Numbered from the stretch's first letter, positions 14,572 to 23,434 are shown. The stretch is 26,932 nt of DNA from an uncultured Prevotella sp. (GCA_934219025.1 CAKQDG010000023.1:1-26932); one strand, 5' to 3'. The notes: a model not told the origin generated them from the sequence alone. A program made the numbers and translations.

Positions 14572-16776
14572 TTATTTCAATTTCTCTGCAAAGAAATCGG
14601 CAATTTGTCTAAGCAAATGGTTGCGTGTATTGCCTCCATATATACTATGGTTTCTGTTCGTGTATATATTCATTCTGAAGTCTTTGTCTGCCTGCACAAG
14701 AGCCTCTGTATATTCGAATGTATTTTGCGGATGAACGTTGTCATCAGCCAATCCGTGGCAGATAAGCAAACTTCCATGCAGTTTGTCTGCCCGTTTGATA
14801 GGATTAATATCATAGCCTGCCGGATTCTCGTTTGGGGTCTGCATATAGCGTTCTGTATATATAGTGTCATAGAATCGCCAATCGGTAGGTGGTGCAACAG
14901 CTACTCCAGCCTTGAAGACGCCACGTCCTTCACTCATACTCATCAACGTGTTGAAGCCACCGTAGCTCCATCCCCAAATACCTATTCTATTTTTGTCAAC
15001 GTATGGCAAGTTGCCAAGATATATGGCAGTTTCCACCTGATCTTTCGACTCCAAATCTCCGAGTTTCAGATACGTGGATTTCATAAAATCTGACCCTCTT
15101 CCACCTGTGCCTCTTCCATCTACGCATACAACGATGAATCCTTTGTCTGTTAGATAATTATCATACAGACATCCTTGTCCCATAGACCCTACAGACCAAG
15201 AGTTTACAACCTGCTGACTGCCTGGTCCGCTATACTGCCACATAATGACTGGATATTTTTTGTTCGGATCAAAGTCGTGTGGTTTTACCATTATACCGTT
15301 AAGTTTTATTCCCTCAGAAGTAGTGAACGAGAAAAATTCCTTTTTCGCCAGGTCGTATGCATTTAGAGCATCCTTGAGTTCTCCGTTGTCATTGACTTTA
15401 GCGATTTCCCTGCCATTATTTCCACACATAGTGTATTCAAACGGGGTATTGCAGTCGCTCCAGCGTTTTACGAAAAACCTATACCCCTTGCTAAACGTGG
15501 CGCTGTTCCAACCTGCACGAGGAGTGAGACATTCTGTTTTTCCGCTCTTCCCTGTAACATACACTTCACGGTTCATCGGATTTTTTCCGGCAGCTTGATA
15601 ATAAGTATTTCCCGTGGTTTCATCATAGCCATACACGTCAGTTACATCGTGGTTTCCTGTTGTAACCTTTTTCAATAAACTTCCGTTTATACTGTAAAGA
15701 TACAGCTGCATATATCCGTCCCTGTCGCTCGGCAATAGAATATGACTGTCGGTAATCTTGATATTGTCCATCGCTTCTTCCGGAACATACTTGTTGCTTT
15801 TTTCCTTTATCAAGAGTTGCGCAACTGTGCTCCGCGGATTTACTGAGTATATTCCGAGCTGGTCTTGATGCCGGTTACTTGTAAAGACAATCATTTTCTG
15901 AGGATCTTTTGTCGCAAATATTCGTGGCACGTATCCGTCTTTGTCAATTGGAACCTGAAGTTTTCTGGTTTGACGAGACTGTATGTCGTAGCTATAAACA
16001 GCCACTTCAGAATTTCGCTGTCCCGCCTTTGGGTATTTATATGAATACAGCCCTGGATATTCGGCATATTGTTGATTCTCGGGATTCAGTCCCTTGAACA
16101 TCTGCAAGGAATACTGCGGAACGTCTTTTTCGTCATATTTTATCCAGCAAATCATCGAACCGTCGGCATTGAACGTAAGGGCTGAGTTAAAGCCGAACTC
16201 CTCTTCGTTTACCCAGTCAGGAATACCATTTATCAGTTCGTTTTTCTTTCCGTCTTTTGTCACCTGACTTTCCGCATTGCCATAGAGCAATTTCACCAGA
16301 AAGATATTATTGTCGCGAACAAATGCCACTTGCTTGCCGTCTGGCGACCATGTGGGTACCTGTTGCGGTCCATAGTCAGACAAGCGTTCAAGTTTCTTGC
16401 TTCCAATATTATAAATATAGTATACAGCCGTGAAAGAGCGTCGGTAAATCTTACTTGTCTTTGTCTGGATAAGGATTTTCGTTCCATCGGGACTCATGAT
16501 ATAGTCATCAAAGGAGTCAATCTTTTCGCCAACAGTATTGTTCACATCAAACAACGCGCCCACCTGTTTTCCTGTACGGAAAGAATATTTCACTATGCTT
16601 TTCCCGTCTTTGCTCACTTGCGTATAGCTTTCTCCGTCATCAAGGGCTGTAATACTTCCAATTCCCTTGGCGGCAAATTTTCCTGCCGTAATGTCTTTAA
16701 GAGAAAGGCTGTTTCCGGCGAATGCACTCGATATGCCGATAAGCACTGCTGCACACATCACTATAATTTTTTTCAT
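14572..16776 (-). CDS. Dipeptidyl peptidase IV-type serine peptidase (S9)
   Basis: A 734-residue exported peptidase that removes N-terminal dipeptides, typically with Pro at position 2. I chose ATG 16776 because it opens a signal peptide (MKKIIVMCAAVLIGISSAFA); the longer frame adds 13 residues before it. Residues about 25-480 form the beta-propeller (for example VPTWSPDGKQVAFVRDNNIF). The C-terminal alpha/beta hydrolase has Ser604 in GWSYGGF, the acid in LADDNVHPQN (Asp678 or Asp679), and His710 in NRNHSIYGG. The full catalytic triad is thus present. DPP-IV enzymes in oral and gut Bacteroidales help feed on proline-rich peptides. It is divergent from the radical SAM gene, with its own -7 box. 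Confidence 0.94.
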   Translation of the reverse strand: MKKIIVMCAAVLIGISSAFAGNSLSLKDITAGKFAAKGIGSITALDDGESYTQVSKDGKSIVKYSFRTGKQVGALFDVNNTVGEKIDSFDDYIMSPDGTKILIQTKTSKIYRRSFTAVYYIYNIGSKKLERLSDYGPQQVPTWSPDGKQVAFVRDNNIFLVKLLYGNAESQVTKDGKKNELINGIPDWVNEEEFGFNSALTFNADGSMICWIKYDEKDVPQYSLQMFKGLNPENQQYAEYPGLYSYKYPKAGQRNSEVAVYSYDIQSRQTRKLQVPIDKDGYVPRIFATKDPQKMIVFTSNRHQDQLGIYSVNPRSTVAQLLIKEKSNKYVPEEAMDNIKITDSHILLPSDRDGYMQLYLYSINGSLLKKVTTGNHDVTDVYGYDETTGNTYYQAAGKNPMNREVYVTGKSGKTECLTPRAGWNSATFSKGYRFFVKRWSDCNTPFEYTMCGNNGREIAKVNDNGELKDALNAYDLAKKEFFSFTTSEGIKLNGIMVKPHDFDPNKKYPVIMWQYSGPGSQQVVNSWSVGSMGQGCLYDNYLTDKGFIVVCVDGRGTGGRGSDFMKSTYLKLGDLESKDQVETAIYLGNLPYVDKNRIGIWGWSYGGFNTLMSMSEGRGVFKAGVAVAPPTDWRFYDTIYTERYMQTPNENPAGYDINPIKRADKLHGSLLICHGLADDNVHPQNTFEYTEALVQADKDFRMNIYTNRNHSIYGGNTRNHLLRQIADFFAEKLK

Positions 16777-16831
16777 AAATATCTTTATTTTATTTATATG
16801 TCTAAAAAAAGGCAAATTGCTTGTCTTCGGG

Positions 16832-16839
16832 CAAAGGTA
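16832..16839 (-). promoter_or_regulatory. -7 box upstream of the DPP-IV gene
   Basis: On the minus strand this is TACCTTTG, a full TAnnTTTG match, 55 bases upstream of the ATG at 16776. No strong -33 TTTG is seen at 19-21 bases. It lies in the divergent spacer shared with the radical SAM gene. Confidence 0.45.
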
Positions 16840-16861
16840 ACATTTTTATTTATACTATCAC

Positions 16862-16895
16862 TTTGCTCATATTTAAAAGTTATTAATTATCTTTG
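16862..16895 (+). promoter_or_regulatory. Probable promoter of the radical SAM gene
   Basis: TATCTTTG (16888-16895) matches TAnnTTTG; TTTG (16862-16865) lies 22 bases upstream, slightly long for the -33 element. A second -7-like TATTTTTG occurs at 16945-16952, nearer the ATG at 16987, so the true start of transcription is not fixed by sequence alone. Confidence 0.45.
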
Positions 16896-16986
16896 CATTC
16901 GCAGCAGAAAAACGCTTTGCCGTATCTGTTTTACACTAAATATGTATTTTTGCATTGAATCCCATAAAAATATACTGCCCATAAAC

Positions 16987-17892
16987 ATGAACAACTATAA
17001 TTCATTCAGCAATTGGATTAGAGAGGTATTTCCCTTCCGTGTCCAGAAGATTTCGATAGACGCTGGCTTTTCCTGTCCCAACCGCGACGGAAGATTAAGT
17101 TATGGCGGATGCACGTTTTGCGACAACCGTACATTCAACCCCTCTTACTGCAACAGGGAGCTATCTATAAAGCAACAGATTGAAGAAGGCAAGAAATTCT
17201 TTTCCGGGAAATATCCTGATATGAAATATCTTGCTTATTTCCAGGCTTTCAGCAATACATACGCCTCTGTGGATGTTCTGAGAAGAAGGTATGAAGAAGC
17301 TTTGAACTGTGAAGGAGTTGCAGGTTTGGTTGTCGGCACACGTCCGGATTGCATAAGCGATGATATTCTGGATTACCTTGAAGAACTTAATCGACAGACT
17401 TTCCTTTCGGTAGAATATGGAATAGAAAGCACCGACAACAGCACACTTTGTAGGATAAACAGGGGACACAATTTTGAATGTTCAGCCAAAGCAATAGAAA
17501 TGACGGCAGAACGCGGCATCAATGTTGGCGGACACGTGATTGTGGGATTGCCAGGCGAAGATAAGGATGCAATAATCAAACAAGCAGAAAAGATTTCTGC
17601 CACGAGGTTGAATGTATTAAAGATTCACCAACTTCAGATTGTTCGCGGCACACGACTAGCCGAGGAATACTGCAAAAATCCGTTTCATGTCTTTACCGTT
17701 GATGAATATATAGAAATAATAGGTGAATATATCAAGCATCTCCGTAAAGACATCATAATAGAGCGCTTCGTATCACAATCGCCGAAAGGCATGCTTATTG
17801 CTCCTGACTGGGGACTTAAAAATTATGAATTTACGAACAAACTGAATAATTACCTCAGAGTTAACAATATTTTTCAAGGCGAAGCAATATAG
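16987..17892 (+). CDS. Radical SAM protein, TIGR01212/YhcC family
   Basis: A 301-residue protein. The start at 16987 (MNNYNSFSNWIREVF) is chosen over a much longer open frame because the upstream 219 codons lie antisense to the DPP-IV gene and carry both divergent promoters. Cys30, Cys42 and Cys45 in SCPNRDG and YGGCTFCDN form the family-specific iron-sulfur cluster motif, which is spaced CxxxxxxxxxxxCxxC, not the usual CxxxCxxC. Later blocks VVGTRPDCISDDILDYLEEL, EYGIESTDNSTL and GGHVIVGLPGEDKD are typical of the group. The substrate is not known. It converges on gldB, whose stop lies 22 bases away. Confidence 0.92.
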   Translation: MNNYNSFSNWIREVFPFRVQKISIDAGFSCPNRDGRLSYGGCTFCDNRTFNPSYCNRELSIKQQIEEGKKFFSGKYPDMKYLAYFQAFSNTYASVDVLRRRYEEALNCEGVAGLVVGTRPDCISDDILDYLEELNRQTFLSVEYGIESTDNSTLCRINRGHNFECSAKAIEMTAERGINVGGHVIVGLPGEDKDAIIKQAEKISATRLNVLKIHQLQIVRGTRLAEEYCKNPFHVFTVDEYIEIIGEYIKHLRKDIIIERFVSQSPKGMLIAPDWGLKNYEFTNKLNNYLRVNNIFQGEAI

Positions 17893-17914
17893 TTTGTATT
17901 TTGCCGGATTCCGT

Positions 17915-18718
17915 TCAGTCAAAACAATTATATCTGTCGCTCCGGATAAACGACGCGATGTCTGTAGAAGGATTGTTTCGAAGGTATTTGTCAACAATAC
18001 ATACATATTTTGTCTTGAAACATTTGCTCTCAAGGATTTTGTTGCAGAGCCACATTATCTTTCCCACATGCAGGTCGCGCTCACGCTGCGGACGCTTCTC
18101 GAAATTCTGCATCGGATACAGACTCATAATATAAAAGCACAAAGCATCAGGAACAATGTTATTGCGGTTCATCGTCTTTCTCTGTGACAGAGGATAATAC
18201 TTTTTGTACAACGGATAATTCTCGCCCAGATATTTGTCGATAGAGATGCCTATTGTTCCGTTACCTATTATAATACTTTGGTCAAGAGCGCCAATCTGCA
18301 TATAAATCTTAGGTTTGTTTATATTGGGGATGTATGTCTTGAGATTTTCAAAAGCCTTGTTGAATCTACAGTTCAGGTCGTCGATACTTGCATATTTGGA
18401 TTCAGCATCCGAAATCAAGGTCTGTAAGACGGAGTCTTGATAAAACGACAAGAATTTCTTGTTTATTTCCGGGTCGTCTATCTCTCCAAGCTTTAGAATA
18501 TTCTCAATGAGCGTGCGTGTTTCAATGGGGTAATCTGTATTCATCTGCTGAAGGGCAGAAAAATCACTTGTCGTAAGGTATTGCGCTTCCAAACGGTCAT
18601 AACGGCATATTTCCACCCCCTGTGTCTCTCCCTCTGTTATATTAAAGGGCTTTAATTTGAACTCACATGACTGGAGCACAAGAATAGCGGTAAATAATAT
18701 GACTAATATTCTCTTCAT
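17915..18718 (-). CDS. gldB: GldB-type lipoprotein
   Basis: A 267-residue lipoprotein. ATG 18718 is chosen because MKRILVILFTAILVLQSC is a lipoprotein signal with Cys18; the frame extends six codons further upstream without improving it. The body has the family look of gliding motility protein GldB: YDRLEAQYLTTSDFSALQQ, FLSFYQDSVLQ, YMQIGALDQSIIIGNGTIGISIDKYLG and YKKYYPLSQRKTMNRNNIVPD. In Flavobacterium GldB is needed for gliding, but most Bacteroidales that carry it do not glide, so the role here is open and probably concerns the envelope. It has a good promoter and is transcribed alone. Confidence 0.85.
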   Translation of the reverse strand: MKRILVILFTAILVLQSCEFKLKPFNITEGETQGVEICRYDRLEAQYLTTSDFSALQQMNTDYPIETRTLIENILKLGEIDDPEINKKFLSFYQDSVLQTLISDAESKYASIDDLNCRFNKAFENLKTYIPNINKPKIYMQIGALDQSIIIGNGTIGISIDKYLGENYPLYKKYYPLSQRKTMNRNNIVPDALCFYIMSLYPMQNFEKRPQRERDLHVGKIMWLCNKILESKCFKTKYVCIVDKYLRNNPSTDIASFIRSDRYNCFD

Positions 18719-18746
18719 TACAAAACAATTCGACAATTTCTTTTTG

Positions 18747-18778
18747 CAAAAGTACTAAAAAACATTATACACACCAAA
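18747..18778 (-). promoter_or_regulatory. Bacteroidetes promoter of gldB
   Basis: On the minus strand TACTTTTG (18754-18747) fits TAnnTTTG and TTTG (18778-18775) lies 20 bases upstream, so both elements and the spacing match. The -7 box is 28 bases before the ATG at 18718. Confidence 0.7.
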
Positions 18779-18884
18779 TATTTAGCTAAAAAAGACAAAT
18801 TAAATAACTATTTAGACTACCGAATGTTTAAAATAGTATAATTACACATCAAATTCACATGCCCTCAACAAGGTTTACCATCGA

Positions 18885-18926
18885 AGGATAAAATTAAAAT
18901 CGCAACGAAATAAGTCCGTTGCGATT
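18885..18926 (-). terminator. Terminator after the sppA-to-thrE gene series
   Basis: AATCGCAACG (18898-18907) and CGTTGCGATT (18917-18926) form a perfect 10-bp stem with a 9-base loop. On the minus strand it is followed by a T-rich tail, and on the plus strand by seven A, so it suits transcripts from the exporter gene that ends at 18973. Confidence 0.8.
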
Positions 18927-18972
18927 AAAAAAACATACTTTACTTCATTTTGTTTGCACGAATGTCACAAGC

Positions 18973-20391
18973 CTACGCCTCCGGGTCAAGTCCTTCGAAT
19001 ATTCTTTTTTCCTTGCGCTGAGCAATAAGCCGGTTGAGTTTTTGCTTTCGCATCGGGTTCAGCCAGCGACGTGCATAAATATTAGGTATGGCAACGCCAA
19101 TAGCTATACACAGGATTATGAGCGAGGCTTTTACAGCGTTTGAAAACGCCTCCGTGAGTTCACCCACGATGCCCTGCATTTCGATAAGGGCAAACAGAGC
19201 ACGATACATCAAAACTCCAGGAACCATCGGAATGACGCTCGGTATCGAAAGGCAATGGTGTGGAGTGTGGAACACATGCACGAATTTCACACACACAACA
19301 CTGATGAGCAACGACCCGACGAGCGAAGCCATGATTGGTCCTTGGTCAAGTCCGATATTATTGTTGCTGGCACCAAGGTTCACAAAATTCCTCGTACAAA
19401 CAGCGATGATACCTCCTATGGCAACGACCCAGAGCAAACGTTTGGGAATATTGAAAATCATTGAGAAACCCATGGCAGATATTGCTGCAGCAATAGAATA
19501 GCTCAGATAGGTGTTGTGAGGCGTCATACTGAGGTCTTTTACAAAGTTGTCTACCCCACAAACCGTAATTGCCATTGATATTCCGAACGACATTGCCGTT
19601 ACCATCAGCAACGTGTTTATTGCCCTGTTCAACCCCATTTCAATATGGTTTTCAATCATATCCGAAACAAAGTTTATCAGCGGAACGCCAGGAACGATGA
19701 ACAAAGCGCATGCCATCAACGGATGCCATGGAGTGTCGGAATGCAATATTGTGGCAAGCCACTCCGGAAGCATGCCAACCACTTTTGGTGATATACTCAA
19801 AAAAGCAGAGAGCCAGGCAATGATTGTCGAAACAAAAGCAGCAATACCGATGTTCACATATCCGTTCGACCCTTTCTCGTTTAGATACGCCCTCAGTCTG
19901 AAACCTATTATTGCTGCTATAGAAGCATAGAAGAAAGCCGTCCAATCGCATCCGAACTGTATGCAGAATCCGCCACAAGCGAAGCCCGCACCTATTGCTA
20001 CTTGATTCACAGTATAGTTGCGCGGACGAGTTTTGATTTTCTCCAGTTCCTCCTCATATTTATCAAGCGAGTAATCCTCCTTTATGGCGCGCCATGAAAG
20101 TTTGCTCACGGCAGAAATTGCCGTCATGTTTATGCCATGTTTGTCGCAGCGCTGGAATTTGCTCAGCGAATGTTCCTCGTCGCTAAGATTCACCTGTAGC
20201 ATATTATATGTAACATGAATATGCAGGTTTTCCTCAGGCAATCCCAGATATGCCGCCGTTCGGTGCAGGTTTCTCAGGATTCTGCTTGTGTCTGCACCGC
20301 TTGCCACGAGCACTTCGCCCGTGCGCATAAGCAGGTCAAGTTCTCTTCTAATTTTCTTTTCTTTCTGTATTCTGTTTAGGTCTTCCATCAT
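18973..20391 (-). CDS. ThrE-family threonine/serine exporter-like membrane protein
   Basis: A 472-residue protein. The N-terminal cytoplasmic part (about 1-135) has the ThrE (DUF1212) signature: RTGEVLVASGADTSRILRNL and HIHVTYNMLQVNL, with KLSWRAIKE. Two membrane blocks follow: about 140-290 (five helices, with VPGVPLINFVSDMIENH) and about 295-440, the ThrE_2 (DUF3815) part with IPMVPGVLMYRALFAL. The two repeated VPGVP/VPGV loops are typical. In Corynebacterium such proteins export threonine and serine; the substrate here is not known. Both halves, sometimes separate genes in other bacteria, are joined. The start lies 9 bases after the thiL stop, so it is the last gene of that operon. Confidence 0.9.
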   Translation of the reverse strand: MMEDLNRIQKEKKIRRELDLLMRTGEVLVASGADTSRILRNLHRTAAYLGLPEENLHIHVTYNMLQVNLSDEEHSLSKFQRCDKHGINMTAISAVSKLSWRAIKEDYSLDKYEEELEKIKTRPRNYTVNQVAIGAGFACGGFCIQFGCDWTAFFYASIAAIIGFRLRAYLNEKGSNGYVNIGIAAFVSTIIAWLSAFLSISPKVVGMLPEWLATILHSDTPWHPLMACALFIVPGVPLINFVSDMIENHIEMGLNRAINTLLMVTAMSFGISMAITVCGVDNFVKDLSMTPHNTYLSYSIAAAISAMGFSMIFNIPKRLLWVVAIGGIIAVCTRNFVNLGASNNNIGLDQGPIMASLVGSLLISVVCVKFVHVFHTPHHCLSIPSVIPMVPGVLMYRALFALIEMQGIVGELTEAFSNAVKASLIILCIAIGVAIPNIYARRWLNPMRKQKLNRLIAQRKEKRIFEGLDPEA

Positions 20392-20400
20392 CTAATCCGA

Positions 20401-21468
20401 TTATGCAAGAGGGTTCCACCCTTGAGCTTTTAGTTCAAATTCGTTTCCGTCTCGAGTCACGAGCATAGTTCCGAAATCCTTTTTTGTGATATGTCCTATC
20501 ATCTTTACATCCTCCAGCTGCTGAATTTTGTCATGGTCGCCGATTGGCACGGTGAAGAGCAATTCGTAGTCCTCGCCGCCATTCAATGCACAAGTGGTAA
20601 CGTTCATGTTCATTTCTTCCGCCATTACAGCAGTTTGGTAGTCGATAGGAATATTTTTTTCGTAAATTCTGCATCCACATCCGCTTTGCGAGCAAATATG
20701 CATAAGTTCACTGCTCAGTCCGTCGCTGATGTCCATCATGGATGTGGGCCGTATGTTCATCTCTTTGAGTTTAGCGATGACGTCGCCCCTGGCTTCCGGT
20801 TTAAGTTGCCGCTGAAGCAAGTATTCCTTCCCTGCGAAGTCGGGTTGGAAGTTTGCAAGTTGCTCAAGAGCCTTTTTGTCATTTTTCTTCTTCGCCTCAT
20901 TCACCTGCTGGTAATACACGCTCTTCTCGCGTTCAAGCAACTGAAGTCCCATATAAGCAGCCCCAAGGTCTCCCGAAACGCAAATCAAATCCGTGTCCTG
21001 TGCACCGTTGCGGTATACAATTTCATTTTTGTCAGCCTCTCCGATGCATGTAATGCTGATTGCCATTCCAGTGTACGACGATGTCGTGTCGCCGCCAACG
21101 ATGTCAATGTTCCATTTGTCGCATGCCATGCGCAAGCCGTTGTAGAACAGTTCCAAGTCTTCCACTGTGAACCGCTTGCTCAGTGCAAGGCTCACGGTCA
21201 TCTGCCTTGGAGTGCCGCCCATAGCGAAAATGTCGCTGATGTTCACCATAGCCGACTTGTATCCAAGATGCTGCAAATCAATATAAGTCAAATCGAAATG
21301 CACACCTTCCATCAGCATGTCGGTTGTTACGAGCACTTGCTTGTCCGGGTATTGCATCACGGCACAATCATCTCCGACGCCCTTTACGGTCGAGGAGTTT
21401 TTGATTTTTATGTCATCGGTAAGGCGGTGGATAAGTCCGAACTCGCCAAGTTTAGAAATATCGGTCAT
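20401..21468 (-). CDS. thiL: Thiamine-monophosphate kinase
   Basis: A 355-residue enzyme that phosphorylates thiamine monophosphate to thiamine pyrophosphate in the cytoplasm. Family motifs are GVGDDCAV (residues 30-37), the VTTDMLMEGVHFDLTYI block, YKSAMVNISDIFAMGGTPRQM, the VGGDTTSS metal-binding segment and the MMDISDGLSSEL block near the middle. The C-terminal NGGEDYELLFTV motif completes the set. Length is usual. A strong hairpin lies between pnp and thiL, which may set its level apart from the genes before it. Confidence 0.96.
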   Translation of the reverse strand: MTDISKLGEFGLIHRLTDDIKIKNSSTVKGVGDDCAVMQYPDKQVLVTTDMLMEGVHFDLTYIDLQHLGYKSAMVNISDIFAMGGTPRQMTVSLALSKRFTVEDLELFYNGLRMACDKWNIDIVGGDTTSSYTGMAISITCIGEADKNEIVYRNGAQDTDLICVSGDLGAAYMGLQLLEREKSVYYQQVNEAKKKNDKKALEQLANFQPDFAGKEYLLQRQLKPEARGDVIAKLKEMNIRPTSMMDISDGLSSELMHICSQSGCGCRIYEKNIPIDYQTAVMAEEMNMNVTTCALNGGEDYELLFTVPIGDHDKIQQLEDVKMIGHITKKDFGTMLVTRDGNEFELKAQGWNPLA

Positions 21469-21485
21469 ATAATTGATAAAATAAT

Positions 21486-21534
21486 AAAAACCATACCGAG
21501 TGTAGCAAGCAATCAGAATTGCCTGCTACACTCG
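21486..21534 (-). terminator. Hairpin terminator or attenuator between pnp and thiL
   Basis: CGAGTGTAGCA (21497-21507) pairs fully with TGCTACACTCG (21524-21534); after one mismatch GCAAT (21509-21513) pairs with ATTGC (21518-21522) around a 4-base loop. This gives 16 pairs in a 17-position stem. On the minus strand five T follow after 6 bases, so termination is likely weak or partial. It lies 18 bases before the thiL ATG. Confidence 0.55.
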
Positions 21535-21554
21535 ACAAACGATATGTAAATGCT

Positions 21555-22364
21555 TTAAGCCCTGCGTATCATCTCGCGCATAATCTCCGTCATCAGAGGC
21601 TGTGCATTGTTTGCTGCCACCTGCACCTCTTCATGGCTCACCTCAACCGGAGTGTCTTCCAGTCCGAGGTCGGTGATTATGCTTATTCCAAAGGTCTTGA
21701 TGCCGCAATGATGGGCAACAATAACCTCAGGAACGGTGCTCATACCAACAGCATCTGCCCCCATGCGGTGATACATCTTATACTCTGCCGGAGTTTCGAA
21801 GGTAGGTCCCTGCACTCCCATGTAAACGCCGTGAACCACGCGTATACCCTTTTCTTTGGCAATAGCGTCGGCCTCGGCAATAAGGGCATGGTCGTATGTT
21901 TCGTGCATATCCGGGAATCGAGGACCTGTTGGGAAGTTCTTTCCGCGCAACGGGTGCTCCGGGAAGAAATTGATATGGTCGGTGATGATCATGAGGTCGC
22001 CGATTTTGAAATCAGGATTCATTCCGCCCGATGCATTGGAAACGAAAAGAGTCTTTATTCCGAGTTCATACATCACGCGGATTGGAAACGTTACCTCTTT
22101 CATGCTATAGCCTTCATAATAATGGAAACGTCCCTCCATTGCCATTATATCAACGCCACCGAGTTTTCCGAAAATAAGTTTTCCGGCATGGCCTTCCACT
22201 GTTGAAACAGGGAAGTTTGGTATGTCCTTGTATGAATACTCATAGCTGTCAGTTATTTCTGAAGCTAATTGTCCGAGACCTGTTCCCAGGATTATTGCTG
22301 TTTTCGGACTTGTTGTCATCCTTTCTTTTAGCCAGGATGCTGTTTCTTGAATTTTTTCGTACAT
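21555..22364 (-). CDS. Purine nucleoside phosphorylase, trimeric type
   Basis: A 269-residue enzyme of purine salvage that splits nucleosides with phosphate. It shows the phosphate-binding ILGTGLGQLA (residues 25-34), VEGHAGKLIFGKLGG, EGRFHYYEGYSM (77-88), LFVSNASGGMNPDFKIGDLM (106-125) and FETPAEYKMYHRMGADAVGMS (189-209). The base-contact position that is Asn in human PNP reads Asp232 here (SIITDLG). The N-terminal 116 bases of the gene overlap the lpxK 3' end in another frame. The first ATG is kept because residues 1-15 (MYEKIQETASWLKER) are family-like. Confidence 0.95.
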   Translation of the reverse strand: MYEKIQETASWLKERMTTSPKTAIILGTGLGQLASEITDSYEYSYKDIPNFPVSTVEGHAGKLIFGKLGGVDIMAMEGRFHYYEGYSMKEVTFPIRVMYELGIKTLFVSNASGGMNPDFKIGDLMIITDHINFFPEHPLRGKNFPTGPRFPDMHETYDHALIAEADAIAKEKGIRVVHGVYMGVQGPTFETPAEYKMYHRMGADAVGMSTVPEVIVAHHCGIKTFGISIITDLGLEDTPVEVSHEEVQVAANNAQPLMTEIMREMIRRA

Positions 22365-23424
22365 AGCTTATAATATTTTCTTTGAAATCTTCTTCCTGTT
22401 CAAGCATAAACTCCACTGCCACGGGCAAGACGAAGAGATGTTTCCTCACATCGTCGTCAAGTCCCTCCATGCCAAAGAGCCGTGCGTTGTCCTTTTCTGT
22501 CGTTATGATAATCTTGTCATTGCCGGGCATTTGGGCATATGCCTGGTTGATGCGGTCGATATCAGCACTTGTAAACTGGTGATGGTCGGCAAAAGTGAGC
22601 GGCGTGATATTTTTTGTAAACGGCTCAAGGTCTACAATCATTTGCTTTGGCGATGCAATTCCTGTGAGCAGCAGCACGTTGGTATTGCCGGTGATTGTAT
22701 CGAGCGGTCTGTCTTCGCCGCAGTACACCGGTTTCAGGTTGTCATATTTCAGCGTTGTGAAATATAGCTTCTGATACGGAAACAAGTTCATTGTTTTTGT
22801 TATCACCCTGAACTCCATCGGCTTGAGATTGCGCGGACACTTCGTTACGATAACGATGTCTGCCCTCGACTTACCGTTTTTTGGCTCCCGCAGTCTTCCT
22901 GCCGGCAGAAGTTTGTCGTACATTATCAAGCGGTGATAATCCACAAGCAGGATGTTTATTCCCGGTTTCACGTAGCGGTGCTGAAAGGCATCGTCGAGCA
23001 ATATCACGTCAGTGTCTTTAGTTTCCTCGCTGCCTGTTATCATGTCAATTCCGTGGCATCTGTCCTTGTCTACAGCAACGTAAATGTCAGAGAATTTCCG
23101 TTTCATCTGAAACGGTTCGTCTCCGATTTCTGCCATCGTGGTGTTTTTCCCCGCCAACACAAATCCGCGGCTTTTTCTTTTGTAGCCTCTGCTTAGAACA
23201 GCCACTTTCACTTTGCTGCGCAGCGAGTTGATAAGGAATTCCACGTGCGGAGTTTTCCCGGAGCCCCCAACGGTGATGTTTCCAACCGAAATCACGGGGA
23301 TGTCAAAACTGCGACTTTTCAGGATGCCCAGGTCGAACATCTTGTTTCGCAGCCTCACGCCCATACCGTAGAGCCAGCTTAGCGGCAGCAGCCATTCGTT
23401 TATCTTTATGAAATCACCTTCCAT
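22249..23424 (-). CDS. lpxK: Tetraacyldisaccharide 4'-kinase
   Basis: A 391-residue kinase that phosphorylates the 4' position of the lipid A disaccharide at the inner membrane. The Walker A region is SVGNITVGGSGKTPHVEFL (about 47-65), with the LpxK motifs VAVLSRGYKRKSRGF, GDEPFQMKRKF and DVILLDDAFQHRYVKPGINILLVD. The N-terminus (INEWLLPLSWLYGMGVRLRNKMFD) is a membrane-interacting helix, as known for the family. The last 38 residues, rich in Lys, Ser, Asn and Arg, are encoded inside the pnp gene in a different frame. It lies between sppA and pnp, an order I associate with Bacteroidales. Confidence 0.95.
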   Translation of the reverse strand: MEGDFIKINEWLLPLSWLYGMGVRLRNKMFDLGILKSRSFDIPVISVGNITVGGSGKTPHVEFLINSLRSKVKVAVLSRGYKRKSRGFVLAGKNTTMAEIGDEPFQMKRKFSDIYVAVDKDRCHGIDMITGSEETKDTDVILLDDAFQHRYVKPGINILLVDYHRLIMYDKLLPAGRLREPKNGKSRADIVIVTKCPRNLKPMEFRVITKTMNLFPYQKLYFTTLKYDNLKPVYCGEDRPLDTITGNTNVLLLTGIASPKQMIVDLEPFTKNITPLTFADHHQFTSADIDRINQAYAQMPGNDKIIITTEKDNARLFGMEGLDDDVRKHLFVLPVAVEFMLEQEEDFKENIISYVRKNSRNSILAKRKDDNKSENSNNPGNRSRTISFRNN

Positions 23425-23434
23425 CGTTTATTAG

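Noticed and set aside
16330..16986. 219-codon N-terminal extension of the radical SAM gene
   Set aside because: It is antisense to the DPP-IV gene and crosses both divergent promoters; the radical SAM family begins at the ATG at 16987.
20491..21549. 352-codon plus-strand open frame
   Set aside because: Antisense to thiL, whose motifs are complete; the plus-strand product is Cys/His-rich without domain features.
21469..21554. TPP riboswitch before thiL
   Set aside because: The conserved TPP core sequences are absent; only a simple hairpin is seen.
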